Of a stretch of DNA of 64,000 nucleotides, positions 48,621 to 60,600 are shown in pieces (position 1 is the stretch's first letter; every line of letters starts with the position of its first letter). The notes beneath the pieces are model-generated. The model worked only from the letters and a program-made list of their open reading frames with translations. It was not told where the DNA came from and did not search any database. The DNA is from Temnothorax longispinosus (Eukaryota; Arthropoda; Insecta; Hymenoptera; Formicidae). The position numbers were made by a program, and so were the translations under genes. The DNA is taken from the NCBI RefSeq assembly GCF_030848805.1, contig NC_092358.1, positions 19,749,297 to 19,813,296 of the forward strand, written 5' to 3'.

Positions 48621-49600
48621 TCGATGTTACGTACTGTCTACGTATTAGATATATGTGTAATTCCCCGTCGCGACGCCGACGGCTGGAATCGATCTCGCTA
48701 TCATATTAAGCAAGAAGGACGTATAATAGCATTTTATTTTTTTGCAACTCAGTGAATTGGTAGAATATTGTCCATTATGCAAAACCCACGATATTTATCA
48801 TGCGAACGATTTTAGTGGATATAAAGCAATTTTTTAACTGTTTATATTCTATTTAATAAAATATTTTATATTTATACCTACCTATATATCTATTTATTTT
48901 ATATTTAACGCAAGCTTATTTATAAAGAAAAAATATTTATTTTTTTATTTTTTACTATTGTATTCTTAGCATTATATTAAAGTTACTAATTATAATAATA
49001 CTTAAATAGTAATTGTAAAATAAACATTGTCTTGGTTAAAATAATGCTGTTTTCATGATAGCAGAGTTCAATGCAATAATATAACTGTTTGGGTTAATAT
49101 AATTAATTTGTATGTATATTCCTATTGCTGAATTCATAATAGCATAATAATAGAATGAGTAAAAACGTGCACGTGGTATTACGATCGGCACAGAATTCGA
49201 GTGAATTTGACAGGGCAATTAAAATTCTATTAACCCATTGTAGATTATTGTTTAAATATGCATACAATAGATATGATAAAATTAATATTGCTAATAAATT
49301 TTTAAACACCTCGTATTTATCGCATGAGTATTTAGTGATACAATACAACAATTATTGGAAACTAGATTGCAATTTTAAAATAAATATACGTTTTTAGTTT
49401 ATATTGGGACATATCGATAATAAATATTTTAATTTCTGTTAATTATTAGTGACTATATTTACCTTATGTTTTGCTTAATTTTGTCGCGTCCAGTCACAAC
49501 GTAACCATGTCTCTTCAGGGATTTAACGAGGATTAACGCACCAGCGTCTCAAATGAAATTAATTCTCGTCCGAATCACGTATATATGTAATATATCCTAT
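48621..49600. other. AT-rich noncoding
   Basis: AT-rich, with opposite-strand overlapping frames of about 80 codons at 49103-49397 that encode AT-driven, unrecognisable peptides. Nothing else is seen. Confidence 0.5.
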
Positions 49601-50290
49601 ATAGGTTCGGTGCGTCTCCGCAAGACACTTAATTAGGAAAGCGTTAGCTGTAGGACGGCGATGATACCGGCGATTGTTAGCCGGCCAATAAAGTCGCGCG
49701 ATCTCTTCCAGGCTGACAGCGGACAACAATAGGAGGATCCCGCGGGCGCCGATCGAGCCCGGAATAATGTATTTGATTTTGGTTTTCAAAGGCCGGCGCG
49801 CACACAAACGAACCGCCCTGTATCACCCTTCGAACCGCGTAAACGGAGCCACGTGTCTAGTTTAAACAGAGAACAGCGACATCGAGCCGCTATTCGGATT
49901 CGAAGCCCGTCGATCCCGAAGCTGAGAGTGCGCCGAACCGTAAGGTATTGTCGTCGGGGCTTCGGAGGGTTCGCAGCCGCCCCCCTTGGCTCGTTGCCTT
50001 CCCTAAACCCTCGGCCGACATCCCCGCCAGCCGGAGGGGCCGCGGATTATTTCGCCCAGTTTTCGAGCGGCCCATTAAAAGCCGGCTTGTTGGGGCGATA
50101 AACGCTGATTCGGCCCGAGAGCCTAATTCTCCCCTTCCTGGGGAGATTCTCTCTCTTTCGTTGCTGTCGTTCGCTCGTCCTGCGACCCGTGTTCTTCTCC
50201 TCGTTGACTCGCTCGCGAAAATCTCCTCGGTGAGAGATTTTTTTCTCTCAGGAACCGGCAAACGTGATCGATGCTGGATGTAAGTGGTTT
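49601..50290. other. GC-rich patch
   Basis: GC- and CpG-rich. A plus frame (49948-50283, 111 codons) and a minus frame (49890-50261, 123 codons) overlap almost fully. The plus frame ends at a donor-like GTAAGTGG, but its stop is the TAA of that string and the peptide is not recognisable. It is possibly regulatory. Confidence 0.35.
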
Positions 50291-52546
50291 TGTTTGACGA
50301 TTGGTAGGTTGAGGCAGATTTTGTGGAAAACGTGAACCTCCTTCTCGATTTAGAGATATTATTTTGTTAATCTATCAAGAGAATATTTTTGGAGAGTCCC
50401 TACATGGAAAGATAAAGAATTCTTTAACAATTAACTATTCAAACTGTTTAAATCACTGATCACAAATATTTTAAATTGTTTAAGAAGTCGTTTATCGTTT
50501 ATTCATATTATGAAAGTATAAAATAAACATTTTTTAAAATTATACATATGATAGATTCGTCATTGATGGCAATCTTTCTGACACATCGTTCGTAGTTTAT
50601 CGTAATTGACGATTGTTCTCGCTTTCGGCGAACGTCCGTGCGAGCTCGTTCCTTTAGTTTATCGAGTATTTTTATCTCTCCGCTTCTCCGCCGAATCGAA
50701 CTCCGGGCGAACTCCGGTGATATACCGACATCGTCGGTTCCAACTTCGGAAAACAAATACTGTGAAAAGGAGCGACGTTAGGGGAGGAGGCTCACGAGCG
50801 GCCGCGAGAATTTATTTCGACCATCCAATTGTATTTTCCTAAGTGGAGGATCGCAAGCCGCCGATAGCTCATCCAACGGCTCCTCTTATCTCCGGTTAAC
50901 CGGGTGATGGATGTCGATCTTCTCTCCCACAATTTTCACTCCTATTTTATCGAGGCTCCCCCGAAGAGGAACGCACTCGTAAGAACTGTGCAAGGAGCAA
51001 CGGCGAATAAATCTACCGCGGGCGATCCCGCGGAAGTCCGTCTTCGCCGCCCTCTACGCAGATCAGAAGGGATACATGTAAAAGGTGGAAGCGAATGGAA
51101 AAGGCGTTCCTTTCTGAATCACCTTAGAATATTCGCGATAGAAGCTCCTTCCCAAGTTCTGCTCTGCATGCAAGTTCAATGTTCGCGGAGTGTTAGCGAT
51201 CCTATCGACCGGTCCTTTCATAGATCGCTGTTATTGATATCTGATTACTTTGGAAATCTATCAGTTTGGAATTTCGACCCGTAAGTCTCACAAATTATGT
51301 TACATCAATATTTTAGAAGTTTTGGAATATTGCAAACTCGTTATCATACTAAGCTTTCATAATGTGTTAGGATTTTTATATATTTGAAACGCAGCTACTG
51401 TAAAACTTAAAGATTTTATTAATTTTACATAACTTTTTAATAAATTAATACTTTGTTTTTATAAAGCTTGTTACGTTTGTCATACTTTAAATTAATAGAA
51501 ATATATATTCATATTTTTATTTTATAATCTCTATATGTTAAAGTCGAAATGTTGTAATGATTTATAATTTTGAAATGTTAATGCAATTTTAATCTATCTA
51601 TATATTAAACTGTAACTATGAATAAAGTAAATAACTTTGTAAATATATACGACTGCTTATAATTGAAATATTTTTACGGTAATTCCCAACATGCCGGATT
51701 GGAATCTCGAAGTTCGCATACGTTGTAATGCATATTAATATACAATTCAATATGCAATTTCAATGTTGTTTGTATCTTGTTATTACGAGATTTCGTTCTT
51801 ACAGTTCAATAAATATTATTATTCCGTTAATTATCCGTTTTCTCGTTTTTCAATACCTTCCCGTATTTCGATATGCGCCGATACATTTTTCTATCGAGAT
51901 ATTACGCGCGACTTCAACATCGCTCTCATTTACATACACCAACGTTCCGCTGCTTTGTTATTTCACGATTGTTTTCGCAAAATACCCGATGGCGCGAGGA
52001 ACTTCCAGGAGAACGGAAAACAGTTCTAAGTAGAATGAATGTCAGAATTATCGGGGAGGAGCCAAGTATAATCCTCCTTGGCCACCGCGATAAGCTTGAC
52101 AAGAGGGAGTTTCGGAACTATCATTCTAAACCAGGTCATGATAGCAGTCTATTACCGCGCAGCTGAGACAGTTCTGGCATACTCTAGTTGTTTGCTACTA
52201 TAAAGCCGCCATCCACTATGAATACAGCAGTCGACTGCCACGCAAATGCGAATAATACATCATGGATATTTGCGCCATAATTTTTCCGGAAGTTTGCAAC
52301 AAACATACATCTCGTGCTTGCCGCGTGGGGTTAGGTGATTTAAAATATTAAAGGTTATAATATTGTATATATTATAAACGGTTCTATCTTGTAAATAAAA
52401 AATAAGCTGCGAAAGTGTGGAGTATATTTTAGAGAGAGAGAGAGAGAGTGTCCTATTTTTGTTAATCCAAAAATATCATATCTTCCTTAGAAAATTAGCG
52501 GTTAATGAGTTATTTCTCTACAAGAATGGGAAGTTAATATAGAAAT
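50291..52546. other. noncoding stretch
   Basis: A mixed patch at 50590-51290 holds a 126-codon plus frame (50904-51284) ending at a donor-like GTAAGTCTC; the peptide has no domain I know. The rest is AT-rich. Overlapping plus frames at 51728-52166 are likewise unrecognised. A short (AG)n run lies at 52431-52449. Confidence 0.45.
52431..52449. repeat. (AG)n short run
   Basis: Nine or so AG dinucleotides just upstream of the large foldback element. Confidence 0.75.
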
Positions 52547-53531
52547 AAAAAGAACGAGTAACGAAGAAAAGTAGGCTTTAAGAATCAAACGTTAGTTGTG
52601 CGTGAGTTAACGTTATGTAACATTTAATTGATAATATATTTAATAAAAATTATAAAACGTGCGTTTTCCTCTAATTGAGCCATCTTCATGCCAGTGACGC
52701 GGTGATAAGTCAAATAATCTCAAACTTTCCAATGAGCATAAGGTAAGTATTTAAAAATTGAGTGTACAAAGATAGTGTAATGTTTAAAAGGAATTACCAG
52801 AAAAATTCTGCTAATATTTATAATTTGCAAAGTATTCAAACCGAAAGTGAAAATTGGGACTAACTGGCAAAGAGAAATGAAGTCCATTTATCCAATCAAG
52901 TCTAGGGAATGTGAAATTGACAAATTGAAGCCTTGGAAAAGACATCGGAAATTGAGATGATTTTTAAGCGGCGGTGGTTGATATAATCGAGATAATAATA
53001 CAATTAAAAAACGGACTTGATTTTAAATAACAGCTAATTCGTCTGACTGTCAATCGTTGATTAAGGTGACACTGAGGTGAAACACCGTCGATTAAAAATC
53101 ATTTCCGTTTCCGATGTCTTTCCCAACCCAAGGCTTCAGTCAATCTCACGTTTCCTGGACTTGGTTTAGTAAATGGACTTCATGGACTTCTCCTTGCCCG
53201 TTAGTTTTAATTTTCATTTCCAGTCTGAACATTTTACGGACTATGAATAGCAGTAGAATTTTTCTGGTATTTTCTCTGGAAAATCACACATCTTTGTACA
53301 TTTAACTTTTTAAATATTCACCTTATGCTCGTCAAAGAACTTGATATTATTCAATTTACTTATCACCGCGTCGCGCTGAAGATGGCTCAAAGTACAGCCG
53401 AAACGTACGACTTTTTAATTTGTATTAAATTATTAATTAAAACTATTAAAAGTTACATAACGTTAACACATACGCACAATTAACTGCGTTAACTCTTAAA
53501 GTCCGCTTTTCCTTGTTATTCGTTAACTTTA
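52547..53531. mobile_element. large, old foldback element with diverged arms
   Basis: Two long inverted arms, about 52547-52978 and 53083-53531, flank a centre of about 100 bases. By eye they are roughly 70% identical with several indels. Shared landmarks, read from outside in, are CTTTAAGA-type sequence, GTTAACGTTATGTAAC, GAGCCATCTTCA, CGGTGATAAGT, GAGCATAAGGT, TGTACAAAGAT, TACCAGAAAAATTCT, GAAGTCCATTTA, GAAGCCTTGG and GACATCGGAAA. No transposase or reverse-transcriptase frame survives. It may be a foldback transposon or two inverted copies of one repeat inserted tail to tail. Arm divergence marks it as much older than the element at 6.5 kb. Confidence 0.75.
53376..53403 (+). other. hammerhead-ribozyme-like core in the right arm
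   Basis: CTGAAGA (53376-53382) fits the hammerhead CUGANGA box. GGCT (53384-53387) pairs with AGCC (53396-53399), and GAAA (53400-53403) follows, then CGTAC. This is the order of the hammerhead core, and Penelope-like retroelements are known to carry such ribozymes. Against it, one extra T lies between the first box and the helix, and I cannot place a convincing third helix with a UH cleavage site. The left arm keeps TGAAGATGGCTC on minus but has lost the pairing. It is a candidate decayed ribozyme only. Confidence 0.25.
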
Positions 53532-56020
53532 ATATCGAGAGTCTTCAGTTAATTAAACATATTTAAATTAAGAGGAGTTATTCAGAATTCATTTTCGAGA
53601 TTAAACCTCTTTTCTCTTCAAAATACAGGACGTTATTCTTCATTCATCTTTTTACACTTCAAATATTAGAAACAAAGAATTAAAAACAGAAGAAGCTGCA
53701 AAGGGAAATTTGTCATTTTAATTTAATTTCTACCAATTCCTTTCGATGCATTTCTTGAAAAAAAAATAAAAAAAAAATTTTTTATTTTAAAATTATTGTG
53801 TAAATATCAGGAGAACTTTTTGAAGAATAAATTTTTTGTCGATTAAACTTTATCATATATATAATTTTTTTACATATTGTATATATCCTAAATCTATACA
53901 GGCTAAATTGTTCGTGTATCGTATGAAACGCACGAGTGAAATTATAAAGATTTATATCATAATTCAGTTACATTTACTCATGTAAGATCACAGATATGGC
54001 AGAGAGAATTCCTTTCGATACCCTTCTGGATCAGCGCGATAGATAGGGAGATTCTCCCAATGGGCCTTCAGAAGAATTCCTGAAAAGGGAGCTCGCTGTC
54101 GATACTGTGCATTGCGGCCCTTCTTTTTTATTTCCCTATTCTGCCTTACAGCCAGCGAAGGATATATACTCACGCGAGAAGCATATTGAAAACGCCGAAA
54201 ACTCGACGATCTCATGACATGGAGTTATACAATCGTCATGCTTTCATTATTTTGCATTCGATTGGCGATCGTAATTAATATATTCCAATCGGACCAAAAG
54301 TTACAACAAATACGACCAAAATTTAGCAAATAAAATATTAAAGCTTTATATAAAAATTTCTTGTTAATATAAACAGATATTATTTGTAATACTAAAAATT
54401 TTTATTCCTTGTTTTTTTATTTAAAAAAGATGTAACACAAGATATAAAAAATATGTTGATATAAAAATAGATATTCTTTTGATAAAATATTTGCGAAATA
54501 TATAATACATTATTATAAAATTAAATATTGCTTTCAATTAAAAAAAAATTCTTAAAGACACGATATACTGTTTGCACCACCGTTGCAAATTTCCTTAAAA
54601 AAATTACACCTTATTTCTAACATGACGATACCGATGATGATAACCCATTTTACTATTTTTATAGTATACTTTAACCGTTACCTAAAACAATAAAGCGACT
54701 GTTGGTACATCAAATTAAAGCTATAGTAGACGAGTGTGACATGTATTTGACATTGATTGGCGCGCCTGTAATCGAACGGGGACGAAAAGACGAGGATGGG
54801 ACTTCTTAACGATTCGTCACGCTGTTTTCCGAGGGCGTAAAAGGGACCGTGCGTTCCGGTACATGCTCAGCAAATCCCTACGCTAGGGCTGTACTTGATC
54901 AAGCGGATCTCTAGGGAGTATCGACTGTCTAACAAAGGGGAAGAGGGACATCCACTTGGATCAACGCGGTTCCGTTCCTGCAGGACGCGCGTGCCTCCGC
55001 TTCTCTGTCGGCTGCCGCGCTTCCTTTATTGCATCTTTTCTATCCGCAATTCGATCGGTGGCTCGTTTGCATCGATCGTTCTCGCAAACTGCGGATCCAT
55101 TCTACAATACACGAATCGAGTTGCCGCTGTGAGCGATTGCTCCTCAAAGACCATTCGCTCTTCCACTCGGGACCGATTAAATCTATATTTTTGCAATCTT
55201 GGCGAATCGATCAGTAAAGAAGTAGATTCACAACGAAATCGTCTTAATTCCAAAAAATAATTTTGATAAATATCTAATAAAAATAAATTTAATATCTTTG
55301 GAAAAATATGTAATTAAAAGATCCAATCGATCCCAGATATCTGATATTGAAATTTTGTACAGGTGTTGAACATATTTAAGCTATTTTCACAGAAAGATTT
55401 AAATAAATACAAAACATATTCTTGTGTTTGCTTTTACAATTCTTAGTGTTATTTATGGAACTTCTGCATTATATTTATGACTACAGTCTCATCGATCCAT
55501 TGGCTTCAATACAGCGGAAATACTCTTGTTCGTATCAACACAACGAACCGAAGACGACGCCAGAACGGCGAACAGTGTTCGTAAAAGAGAAAAAAGTGCA
55601 GCTAAGTACCGACTAAAGGATTGTCAATACCTCGTCTTTTCCTTTACCCTCTACCCTTCTGTCGACGGCTCTCTCAACGGAAATGTAACTTTCCGGAGGA
55701 AGAAAGAGAAAACGAGAAAGAGATCGTGGAAGAGCGAATTCCTCGCTTCTTTTCCTTCGGTCGTGTCATCCCTTTCTCCATCTACGGTCTTTCTTTCCTA
55801 TCCGTTTTCCTCATCCTGTCATCCTTACCCTCCTCTCGAGATTAATTATTCGATCTTCTTCTCGCGTCATTACGCGCCGGCTGCAAATAATCAAGGGACC
55901 CGATTCGGGTCTTTTTTTCGAGAAAGCGACCGTCACTTAGCGCTTCGCTTGCGCTCGAGGTGAGCGCTCGTTAAAACCGGCAAGAGCAGTTGAAAAGACG
56001 GTCCGAGGACCAGGTTCAAG
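53532..56020. other. noncoding stretch
   Basis: AT-rich at 53560-53980 and 54240-54720, including an A/T homopolymer zone at 53757-53793. A mixed patch at 54740-55260 holds a 121-codon plus frame, and one at 55530-55990 a 145-codon plus frame; both are unrecognised and low-complexity in part. No gene is supported. Confidence 0.45.
53757..53793. repeat. A-run/T-run homopolymer tract
   Basis: Long A runs broken by single T bases pass into a T run, ending TTTATTTTAAAATT. It lies 226 bases right of the large foldback element and is not clearly part of it. Confidence 0.7.
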
Positions 56021-57494
56021 CTGTTCGCAAGTCCAAATTGGTTTTATAAACGAAGAATGAATCGACAGAGAAAATTGTTTGCTTTATATAAAATATTAGT
56101 CACAATTATACGTGCCGACAAAAAATAGAAATAGATATATAGAAAAGTATCTTTCAATAAATTAATTCATATCCAAAAGATTACTAAACTACAATTAACA
56201 AATTCTGTCTTACATAAAATGTAAATTGAACGGAGATTTATCATAAAACGAGGAAAAGCTATAATATCCTTGATATTACAATTGATGTGCAATGTATCCA
56301 CCGAATAGCAGCAAGATTAATTTCTAGCATGTGAGTTTTATTATTTCCGAAAAGACGATACTTTTATATTCCAGACACTTTTCATGAGCATCGCGAGCGT
56401 GCTGACTGCACCCGATGGATGATCCATTCCTGATCAGAGGGAGACGGGAAAAGGGGTACGGCCCCGCGAGCGTAGTCCTATATGAATAATACATCGAGCC
56501 TCGCGCGTATCGACGCGTAGCCGGGGAAAACTCGTACGTATATATATAAGCCGGTTCTTGGCCTATTTTACAATTCCTTTGATATCGGGCGCTCTCCGGT
56601 CTCCTTGTATAACCGAACTGAATGCCGACGGCCAGCAAACGGAAGGGCAAAGTCACGTCTCGGTGCAATTTGCCGTGCGGTCTATCTTCGATTAGTCACT
56701 GTGGATTTTTTTCTTTTTACTCCGGTAATGATGGTTGAATGAGACCGGAGCAAATCGCATTTTAAATTCAGCATTCGCTTTACTGACTTTTAGTGGTTTT
56801 TCCAAAATCTATTAGGTCAGAAATTACCGTCTCAGAATTTTACGGAGAAGAGACAACCTCTCCGATCGCTCCTACTTTAAACGCGATCGATTTTCGATTT
56901 TTGAAGACGTGAAAGTCGAGATACAGAGTACGTCGTTTTTACGGGATATCGGTTTTTCAAAGGGGGGGGAACTTTACAAAGCCTAGAAAACAAGTAAGCT
57001 GTCAATAACTTCGCGGTGTTGAAAGATGATTATTCAAGACAAACGATATTCTAAACGAATGTACGCTCGTGGCGCACGAGTTCGCTGGTAAATACGACAA
57101 AAGCCGAAAGGATGACGGAGAATTCTCGAGAGTTGCATTGCTATGTTCCATTTAAATATGCTCGCTAATTGCACGTACGCGCGCGACGTAAACGGCCATT
57201 CACGAGAGGATTACGCGCTTGACGAGCAGCACTCGAGGCGTTGATTATGCACACTTGTTTCGTGACGTCGTTAATTAGATACTTCGCGAGGAAAATGAAT
57301 GAACGGCCAGTTATCGCGAAACGCGGATTCATTGCAAATCTTCTTAAGAAATGATGGATGTGAAAGAAACTGGCAATTTTATTACACTTAATATTTTGAA
57401 ATTAATTAAACACCCGTACAGTTTGATTGCAATTGCAAACACCTGTTATGCATTTAATGTACGCATCGATTATTTCAGTTAATAATGCAGTTGT

Positions 57495-57520
57495 TAATAA
57501 AAATAATAAAAATAATAAAA
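57495..57520. repeat. A/T-rich short tandem repeat
   Basis: Alternating AATAA and AAAATAAT words, repeated about four times. Confidence 0.6.
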
Positions 57521-58676
57521 CGCTTTCACATAATAAATCTAAATGATCGTCTCTAAACTAGCATTTCTTAATTTATGTTCAATTCTCATTAAGAAAGCTG
57601 TTGAAACTCTTACACGTCTTTGCATTACGGAAATACTCATGAACCAGCAAATTACTTCTCACAAATAAACAAAGGTCAAATATTTTAACCTCAATTTAAT
57701 GAAATCAGCGAATCTAATCAAAGGGTCTAAATAACAAATCAAAAAATTTTTATTATTTAAAAAAATTTGTATAAAGATTCCAAAAGTACAATTTGCTGAT
57801 ATAATCACGTACTTAAGAGCTTAAAGAGATAAGAAAGACTATCACAAAGCATTTGTTGAGTCCAACTTTACATAGAATAACAAAAGGTTAAAGATCATCC
57901 TTGCGAGTTGCAATATAATAAAAAAAAGTTTAAAAAATGCTGTCGTTCCTATAAAAATTATTTGTACGTTGTTTAAACGCGGGACGCGTCTATCCGCTAC
58001 GTAAAAGTTTATTCCGTTTTAACTTTATTTCTCGCCGCTTCCGTGATTGGCAATCATCGGGCAGGTTGGTAATTAGGTACCTATCTCCGCGAGCAAGCAC
58101 TTGCTAGGAAATAGGGACTATCGCTCAATGGAACAAAAGGTTAATTAATGACTATTATTTTTAGCGTAAGAAAAGTCTTTATGAATCTTAGCGTAATGCA
58201 GATTTTACAGAAAAAAATGTGAAGTTTATTACATGTAATAGGACTAATAGGTGTGTGATAGCATTTAAATTTGTGTTTTGTTAGTTTTTAATATTTTTAA
58301 ATTAATATTGTTTTATTTAAATATTTTTTACATAAAAATAATCTTTTTCATTTTTTATTGTGATACCTTGACGCTCTGGTTTTACATTACAACAACCAAG
58401 ATACAATCAGAAATATTTTTATAATTAATATTGGAAGATTCGAACGAGCCCCTGACCGGAAAAAAGAGAAATTTATATGGATGGGCATTCCGGATATTAA
58501 TAAATACCCTTTTACTTTTTAATTAGCTGTGCAGAGCGGAAATTACATAGGATGGAAATACAATTTTGCAATTTTTATTTAACAGATAATTATGGAAAGT
58601 GCACGCTTTTCACGAACGTACTTACGAACACTTTGCTGTCCGTCGAGTAAATCACCATTTGAAAATTTTATCTCAC

Positions 58677-58695
58677 TTAATATAGTATAGTATAG
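58677..58695. repeat. (TATAG)n short tandem repeat
   Basis: Three copies of TATAG in a row, with an A-T-rich lead-in. It is a minor slippage repeat. Confidence 0.6.
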
Positions 58696-60480
58696 CCTAT
58701 TTGGAAATCATTTAAATTTTCAACATAAATATTACTGTTATCAATGTGTATTTGATATGTTTATTATACCTATATTTTTATTAATATAAGAATATTTTAT
58801 ATTTAATTATTGTTTTTTATGATACGTTTCTCTCTGTTAATTCGCAGAATAATACGAGGTCATCCTGCATAAAAGAGTTAGTGTAAATAAATTTTCTGTT
58901 TCATACCGAGTTAAATGCGAGAGCGTTAATGAGCCTTTTGTGGGTGAATTTGTTCCAGGATGTGCATTTAACGTACAAAACCAGCACCGCCTATAAGGTG
59001 GTGTCGACTTGACGGGAGTGCATCTTTTGTCAGGACGCATGATAATAAAACATATTAATGCGCCGCACATTGACGTTCGGTTCGCGAAAAAGCAAGTGAT
59101 TATCACGTTTGTTGAATGAAATGTTTATTTAGCCATATCGGATATTTTCGGTACATAATAATTGATATCCGATGTTTGGGGCAACCAAAAACATCGTTAT
59201 GTCGATTTTGCTGTTTTAATTTAAGGGATGTGCACATGAAAACTAGAATTTTATCTTCATTCTTCTATCAGCTAAAATAATTTCAAGCAAAATAACATGT
59301 TTAAATTGCTTAATATTATTTTAAATAATTACGTACATGTAAAAGAGAATAAATTACATTGTTATTAATTTTGTTATGTCTAATTATAAGACATAAAATA
59401 AAATAAAAAATATTGAAGAGATTTCAGTAAGCAAAACGTTAATCCTGGCATAATTCTGAACTCTTTTTCTTGTCTGAGAACCAAGTAACATTAAATAAAT
59501 CGTTTTATATAAAAAAACAACACAGTTGTTTTTCATTGCAGTCTTGGGATAGGACTAATCCCTCGAGTTATTATTTGCGGAGTCTGTCAACCTATCTTTG
59601 CTCTCAATCGCTCAAAACAACGAGGCGCGGTCCTCGCGCCTCAACGAGCGCGTTAAGGGCGGCAAGAGTGCAACGCGTGATGCACAATGAACGAACGTCA
59701 CGCGGAGGGGTGAATCGGTAAACACGGATGCGTACGACAAACACTACTGCTCGCGTTCTCCGAAAATCTCTCCCCAGTGGCTCATTTCGACGCCATATGC
59801 CCACGTTTTTAACAATGCGTTCTTCTTCCTTTCTGCTCGCCGTTGCTTCTCGTTCACCATTCCATTCCATCGACATGTCCATTTTTCTATCACTCGTCCG
59901 TTATTTCGTTTCGTCACACTTTGCCGCTCGCGAGAAATCGACCCTCGAGATTTTCACGCTTTATAGGAACCTCGATTAATGGTGATTAATGGTTAATTCA
60001 TTTTCGTTTTACTTGCTTGATGATTGATGATTAATGGTAGGCACAACGTGCGATCGATGCACGTGTATGAGCTAATTTAAATTAGAACGTAACTCTGCCA
60101 TGCCGATTTACGATCAGCGAGCGTTATCAGCGAACTTTATCAGATACAAAATGTCTTATACTTTTGTCCGTAAAATTTACGAAATTTATACATTTCATAT
60201 TTCAGTGATAATACTTTTCATAGAATATTAGTAACAATATTTTATTATTTTTATCTTTCTTCCATGTAGAATGCTTCAACTATTTTGACATTTTAAGAAA
60301 CATCATATCTCTCATTATTTTTAGATTATAAAATTTGCAATTAATAACTTTCAAATTTGTCCATGTATTTGGATTAATAAAACCAAATTCGATTCGCAAA
60401 GATACACACGTTTATAAATTTACATTTTCCATAAGAAAAGAACTTTATGTCGAACCGAGTCACGAGACTTGAGCCCCTTG

Positions 60481-60600
60481 AAATAACCAGTCGGTGGAAG
60501 TTGAGATTTCTCATCCCTGATACTCCTTTTCTTTACCGACATTTGAGGATGAGAAATCTCAATCAATATCTACATCACGAGATGCCCGTAAAATAAAGCT
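60481..60600. other. mixed-composition flank around a hairpin
   Basis: Contains the 16 bp-stem hairpin at 60501-60562. Nothing else is recognised. Confidence 0.4.
60501..60562. repeat. 16 bp-stem hairpin, about 62 bases
   Basis: TTGAGATTTCTCATCC (60501-60516) is exactly inverted at 60547-60562 (GGATGAGAAATCTCAA) around a 30-base loop. The size is near that of a small-RNA precursor, but the loop is large and the stem short for a miRNA. It could also be the remnant of a small inverted-repeat element. Confidence 0.55.

Larger units (their letters stand above)
56021..60480. other. long noncoding stretch
   Basis: AT-rich at 56040-56330, 57360-57960, 58140-58840 and 59110-59480, with mixed patches at 56340-57340 and 59560-60120. 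Frames up to 114 codons (56324-56668, minus) show no domain. Simple repeats AATAAA-type (57495-57520) and TATAG-type (58677-58695) are listed separately. Confidence 0.45.

Noticed and set aside
50904..51284. 126-codon frame ending at GTAAGTCTC as an exon with splice donor
   Set aside because: Any frame reaching GTAAGT in one phase stops at its TAA, so the coincidence is common. The same holds at 38154 and 50280. No acceptor, partner exon or domain could be defended.
55526..55963. 145-codon plus frame as a gene
   Set aside because: Low-complexity serine- and lysine-rich translation, no domain, overlapped by another frame; probably chance.
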